Shown: piece by piece, positions 34,445 to 37,610 of the stretch
How the letters are laid out: each line of letters opens with the position of its first letter
How positions within the stretch are numbered: the first letter of the stretch is position 1
DNA from: an uncultured Brachyspira sp.
Lineage (GTDB): Bacteria; Spirochaetota; Brachyspiria; Brachyspirales; Brachyspiraceae
DNA length: 37,610 bases
Assembly (NCBI RefSeq): GCF_910578695.1
Contig: NZ_CAJTQJ010000021.1
Location: 1-37,610, forward strand
Direction of reading: 5' to 3'
Translations under genes and position numbers: made by a program
The notes under the pieces: model-generated
The model's input: only the letters and a program-made list of their open reading frames with translations
Told to the model about the DNA's origin: nothing
Database searches by the model: none

Positions 34445-35467
34445 TTATCTTTTTACATCGAAATTATCCTCCGTATTCATAAGCGATATTACTTCATCTT
34501 TGGTTGTTAAATTCCAATCCCCTGATATGCTGTGCTTTATGCAAAATGAAGCTGCTGCAAATTCTAATATATCCTGATAATTATCAAAAAAATGTATTCC
34601 AGACAGTATGCCTGCAGCAAAAGAATCTCCTGTTCCTATTCTGTCAATAATATTTTTTATATAATATTTTTTTGACTTGTATAATTTTTTATTATGATAT
34701 AATAAAGCTGATATATTATTATGGTTTGAGTTTATAGTTTCTCTTTTAGATGTTGCTACAGTTTCTAATGAATATTTATCAATAAGCTCATCCATAATTT
34801 TTATATAATCTTTATCAGATATATTTGAATCTGTATCAATATCGCTTTTTACACCTAATATTTTTACAGCATCATACTCATTTGCAAATACTATATCAGA
34901 ATATTTTACAATTTCAGGCATTATCTATTCTATGTTTTTTCCGTATTGCCATAATTTTTTTCTATGATTTATATCGCATGAAACTTTGACATTTCTTTTT
35001 TTAGCTTCTTTTACAGCATATAGTATAAGGTTTGCTGCAGTTTGACTTATAGCAGGCGTTATTCCGCTTATATGAAAATATGAAGCATCTTTAAAAACTT
35101 TATCCCAATCAAAATCTTCTATTAAAGCCTCAGAAATAGAAGAATATTCTCTATCATAAATAATATTTGAGCTTCTATAATTATTTCCTTTATCTGCGAA
35201 ATATATTCCAATTCTTTTTCCTTTCCACGATATTGCTGAAGTATCTACTCTATGGCTTAAAAGTAGTTCTTCTGCTTTTTTTCCTACTGCATTATTAGGA
35301 ATAGCGGTTACATATCTGCTTTTCAAACCAAAAATAGAAGCACAAACGCAAACATTAGCTTCAGCACCTCCGAAAGATGCATTAAGTTTTGATGATTGAA
35401 ATAGTCTTTCATTATCTGCTGATGAGAGCCTTAGCATTATCTCTCCAAACCCTACTATGTATGACAT
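34445..35467 (-). pseudogene. kdgK: 2-keto-3-deoxygluconate kinase (PfkB family), split by an in-frame TAG
   Basis: KdgK phosphorylates KDG to KDPG, between UxuA and Eda. The N-terminal 180 codons contain the PfkB start (GFGEIMLRLS), substrate site (GGAEANVCVCASIFG) and CDINHRKKLW, and stop at TAG 34,925-34,927. The same frame continues (ATA, ATG 34,921) with EIVKYSDIVFANEYDA and the catalytic IDRIGTGDSFAAGILSG, ending at 34,445. Joined, the gene would encode about 340 aa, normal for KdgK. One substitution, for example GAG to TAG, explains the break. Reinitiation at the ATG three bases after the stop could give two fragments, but activity is doubtful. It has its own promoter with an operator-like site. 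Confidence 0.88.
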
Positions 35468-35483
35468 TTTATACCTTTATAGT

Positions 35484-35503
35484 TTGATATACTAGCATAC
35501 TAA
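35484..35503. promoter_or_regulatory. Operator-like site in the kdgK promoter
   Basis: TATACTAGCATA is an imperfect copy of the ATACTAGTAT core found upstream of uxuB and the outer-membrane protein gene. It lies just downstream of the kdgK -10 box, the same relative place as at the other two promoters. Confidence 0.55.
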
Positions 35504-35504
35504 T

Positions 35505-35533
35505 ATAATAGTACACTAAATATAAATTGTCAA
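35505..35533 (-). promoter_or_regulatory. Promoter of kdgK
   Basis: On the minus strand TTGACA (35,533-35,528) and TATTAT (35,510-35,505) with 17-bp spacing, 38 bp before the kdgK ATG. Confidence 0.8.
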
Positions 35534-35674
35534 ATAAATATTAAAAAAAATTATTGATTTGGGAGTTATTTTTTAATAAAAAAGAGCTGGAATTTTATTA
35601 TTCAATAATAAAAAATTATATTTATAATATTCTTTATGTAAATTTATAGAAATTTATTAATATGTTTTGTATTA

Positions 35675-35702
35675 TTGAAATAATGTTTTATAATGATATA
35701 AT
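35675..35702 (+). promoter_or_regulatory. Promoter of the aldose epimerase gene
   Basis: TTGAAA (35,675-35,680) and TATAAT (35,697-35,702) with 16-bp spacing, 35 bp before the ATG at 35,738. No ACTAGT palindrome is present. Confidence 0.7.
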
Positions 35703-35737
35703 ATAATTTTTTACTATATAGATATGGAGTTTTTTAT

Positions 35738-36766
35738 ATGCAGATTAAAAATTTCGGAGGCGGATATTTATTATATGAGTTAAAAAACAAAAATGGAATG
35801 ATGTTGAAGCTTACAGATATTGGGGCATCTATAACAGGTGTATTTTTTAAAGATAAAAATGATAATGAAGTACAGGTATCATTTGGAAGCGATGATTATT
35901 CATTTTATTTGAATCCTCATGATTATATAGGGGCATCTGTTGGAAGAATAGCTAATAGAACTATAAATGCAGAATTTATGCTTGACGGTAAAACTTATCA
36001 ATTAACTAAAAATGATAATTTGAAGCATCATCTTCATGGAGGCACTGAGGGCATATCTTTTAAAAAATTTGATTCTAAATTATTAAACAATAATTCTATA
36101 TCATTTACATATTTTTCAAATGAAGGAGAAGAAGGATATCCTGCCAATATAAATATAGAAATAGTATATACTTTAACAGATGATAATGAAATATTAATAA
36201 ATTATTTTGCAGATACTGATATTCCTACTCCTTTAAATTTTACTAATCATGCATATTGGAATCTTAACGGAGAAGGTACTATATATGAACATAATTTATT
36301 TATAGATTCTTTATTTTATTTGCCTATAACAGATGAATGCGTATCAACAGGCGAGATTTTAAAAACAGAAAATACTCCTTTTGATTTTACCAAAATAAAA
36401 AAGATAGGCGCTGATATAGAAAAATCAGGAGGCTATGATAATTGTTTTATTTTCAATGAAAAAAATATATTATCATATACTGATGAAAGAGAAAATAATT
36501 TAAATAAATTGAGAGCTTTATGTTATAGTGAAAATACAGGAATAGTTTTAGAGCTTTATACTACAAAACCAGCTATGCATTTTTATTCTGGAAATATGCT
36601 TAATAATAGAAAGGTAAGAAATACAGTTTTGAATAAGCATAATGCATTTTGTTTTGAGACAGAGTTTTTGCCTTGTGCTGTAAACTTTCCGCATTTTCCA
36701 AGCATAATATTTGATTCTGCTAAAAGCTATAATCATAAGACAATATATAAATTAGCATTAAAATAA
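35738..36766 (+). CDS. galM: Aldose 1-epimerase (mutarotase)
   Basis: GalM interconverts alpha and beta anomers of aldoses such as galactose or glucose in the cytosol. The 342-aa length is typical. The motif HHLHGGTEG (97-105) holds the first His, NHAYWNL the second (His171), and Glu307 in CFETEFLPCAVNFP is the likely catalytic base. An RIANR segment near residue 70-74 matches the family GRxANR. GGAG lies upstream of the ATG. It has its own promoter and is followed after 25 bp by a methyltransferase, so the two may be one transcript. No shared palindrome links it to the uronate regulon, so it is probably regulated separately. Confidence 0.93.
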   Translation: MQIKNFGGGYLLYELKNKNGMMLKLTDIGASITGVFFKDKNDNEVQVSFGSDDYSFYLNPHDYIGASVGRIANRTINAEFMLDGKTYQLTKNDNLKHHLHGGTEGISFKKFDSKLLNNNSISFTYFSNEGEEGYPANINIEIVYTLTDDNEILINYFADTDIPTPLNFTNHAYWNLNGEGTIYEHNLFIDSLFYLPITDECVSTGEILKTENTPFDFTKIKKIGADIEKSGGYDNCFIFNEKNILSYTDERENNLNKLRALCYSENTGIVLELYTTKPAMHFYSGNMLNNRKVRNTVLNKHNAFCFETEFLPCAVNFPHFPSIIFDSAKSYNHKTIYKLALK

Positions 36767-36791
36767 TTTAAATATATTTTGGAAGTTTTAT

Positions 36792-37436
36792 ATGAATAAT
36801 AATAAAAAATCAATTATAATAGAACATTATATGGAAAGGGTAAAGGATTTTAATATACCTGAATATAAAGTTTTGGATTGGGAATCAGAAGAGGCACAGA
36901 CTTCAAGGTTTAAAACTTTATTAGATAATTTTGATATAAGAAAATCTATTCTTCTTGATGTAGGCTGCGGACTTGGGCATTTAGCTGAATATATTGATAA
37001 GCATAATATTGACACTTACTATATTGGCATAGATATAATGCCTGAGATGATTGAAAGGGCTAAGAAAAAAACTTTTAAAAATATTAATCCTCAGTTTATG
37101 ACTATGGACTTTTTTAAAAACTCTGATATAGAAGATGATTTTGATTATATATATTCTTCTGGTATATTCAATCTTAATCTAGGAAATAATGAGGAGTTTT
37201 TGAAAAATGCTGTGAGAGATTTTTTAATTGCTGCTAGAAAAGGCGTATGCTTCAATCTGCTTGATATTTCCTGTAAAGATAAATATGGGGATAAATATTA
37301 TTATTATAAAAAAGATGAAGTATTTAATATTGCCCAAAAAATAGTAAAAGACTTGGATTTAAAATGCAAAATCAAAATATCTGATGAGTATTTGAGTAAT
37401 GATTTTTCTGTGTTTATAGATTGCTTGAATTGTTAA
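36792..37436 (+). CDS. Class I SAM-dependent methyltransferase
   Basis: A 214-aa protein with a Rossmann-type methyltransferase core. Motif I is LLDVGCGLGHLAEYI (54-68) and binds SAM. The acidic residue after strand 2 is Asp80 in YIGIDIMPEM, and motif III-like DFDYIYSSGIFNL follows. The first 40 residues form a helical cap (SIIIEHYMERVKDF). The substrate cannot be told from sequence. GGAAG lies upstream of the ATG. Located 25 bp after the epimerase gene. Confidence 0.85.
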   Translation: MNNNKKSIIIEHYMERVKDFNIPEYKVLDWESEEAQTSRFKTLLDNFDIRKSILLDVGCGLGHLAEYIDKHNIDTYYIGIDIMPEMIERAKKKTFKNINPQFMTMDFFKNSDIEDDFDYIYSSGIFNLNLGNNEEFLKNAVRDFLIAARKGVCFNLLDISCKDKYGDKYYYYKKDEVFNIAQKIVKDLDLKCKIKISDEYLSNDFSVFIDCLNC

Positions 37437-37610
37437 TCAATATATATTTAAAAAATATTATTTAAGCAATGAAAAATAAAGCTTATTATATAAGTTTTAC
37501 TAACAGTCCTTAAAGTAAATATTTTTTCTGCTGTCTATTGATATATTTTTACATCATTAGAAATAAAAATTAATCCCTCAAGATTGTAATTGTTTTGTAT
37601 GAGCTATTAC
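37437..37610. other. Trailing intergenic sequence
   Basis: AT-rich, with no supported gene or strong hairpin before the right edge. Confidence 0.4.

Noticed and set aside
34445..35467. Two separate functional genes instead of a broken kdgK
   Set aside because: The fragments are adjacent in the same frame and together match one kinase; neither has both the substrate site and the catalytic Asp loop. The second has no ribosome site of its own beyond possible reinitiation.
28915..35467. Stop-codon recoding or selenocysteine-like readthrough explaining both interrupted genes
   Set aside because: The two codons differ (TAA and TAG), neither is TGA, ordinary genes here use TAA and TAG as stops, and RF1 is intact.

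Overview
The window is AT-rich spirochaete DNA that most resembles Brachyspira. I base this on very low GC, short intergenic spacing, a butyrate-type CoA-transferase next to an acyl-CoA dehydrogenase/rubredoxin fusion, a spirochaete-type SPASM protein and lysine/asparagine-rich proteins. The species is not claimed. No rRNA, tRNA, CRISPR, transposase or phage gene was seen.

Left part (1-11,083). A cell-wall amidase is followed by a catalytically degenerate LytM protein, an AtpZ/AtpI-like membrane protein and nicotinate phosphoribosyltransferase. Then come a Lys/Ala-tailed DUF4912 protein and, on the minus strand, ribosomal protein L28 and an IspH fused to a UbiA-like membrane domain. Next is a GT10 (fucosyltransferase-like) gene. 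Its leader carries 14 perfect tandem copies of ACAAC directly after an ATG, the layout of a phase-variable contingency locus. clpX, efp (with an atypical Gln at the tip of the modification loop) and an EcfT-like membrane protein complete this part.

Middle (11,084-24,437). A long spacer ends in a strong promoter with a dyad over its -35 box. It drives a CoA-transferase, a three-domain acyl-CoA dehydrogenase-EtfA-rubredoxin protein and a flavodiiron protein, closed by a clear terminator. Codon use in this operon differs from its neighbours, as in highly expressed genes. After it lie a membrane-anchored unknown protein, prfA, a spirochaete SPASM protein without radical-SAM cysteines and a small membrane protein. 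On the minus strand follow a sugar-nucleotidyltransferase, a DJ-1/PfpI protein and a TPR protein.

Right part (23,811-37,610). This holds a nearly complete glucuronide catabolic regulon: outer-membrane protein, UidA, a GPH-family transporter, UxuB, UxuA, UxaC, Eda, KDG kinase and a divergent FadR-type GntR regulator. Three promoters (outer-membrane protein, uxuB, kdgK) share an ATACTAGTAT-type palindrome over the -10/start region, so one repressor probably controls all three. Two members, the transporter and KDG kinase, are each interrupted by a single in-frame stop codon while the remaining codons still encode the rest of the protein. As written, the pathway therefore looks recently inactivated at entry and at the KDG to KDPG step. 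An aldose 1-epimerase and a SAM methyltransferase close the window.

The observations most worth follow-up are the ACAAC tract upstream of the glycosyltransferase, the paired nonsense mutations, the shared palindrome, the dehydrogenase-rubredoxin/flavodiiron operon and the EF-P with Gln32.
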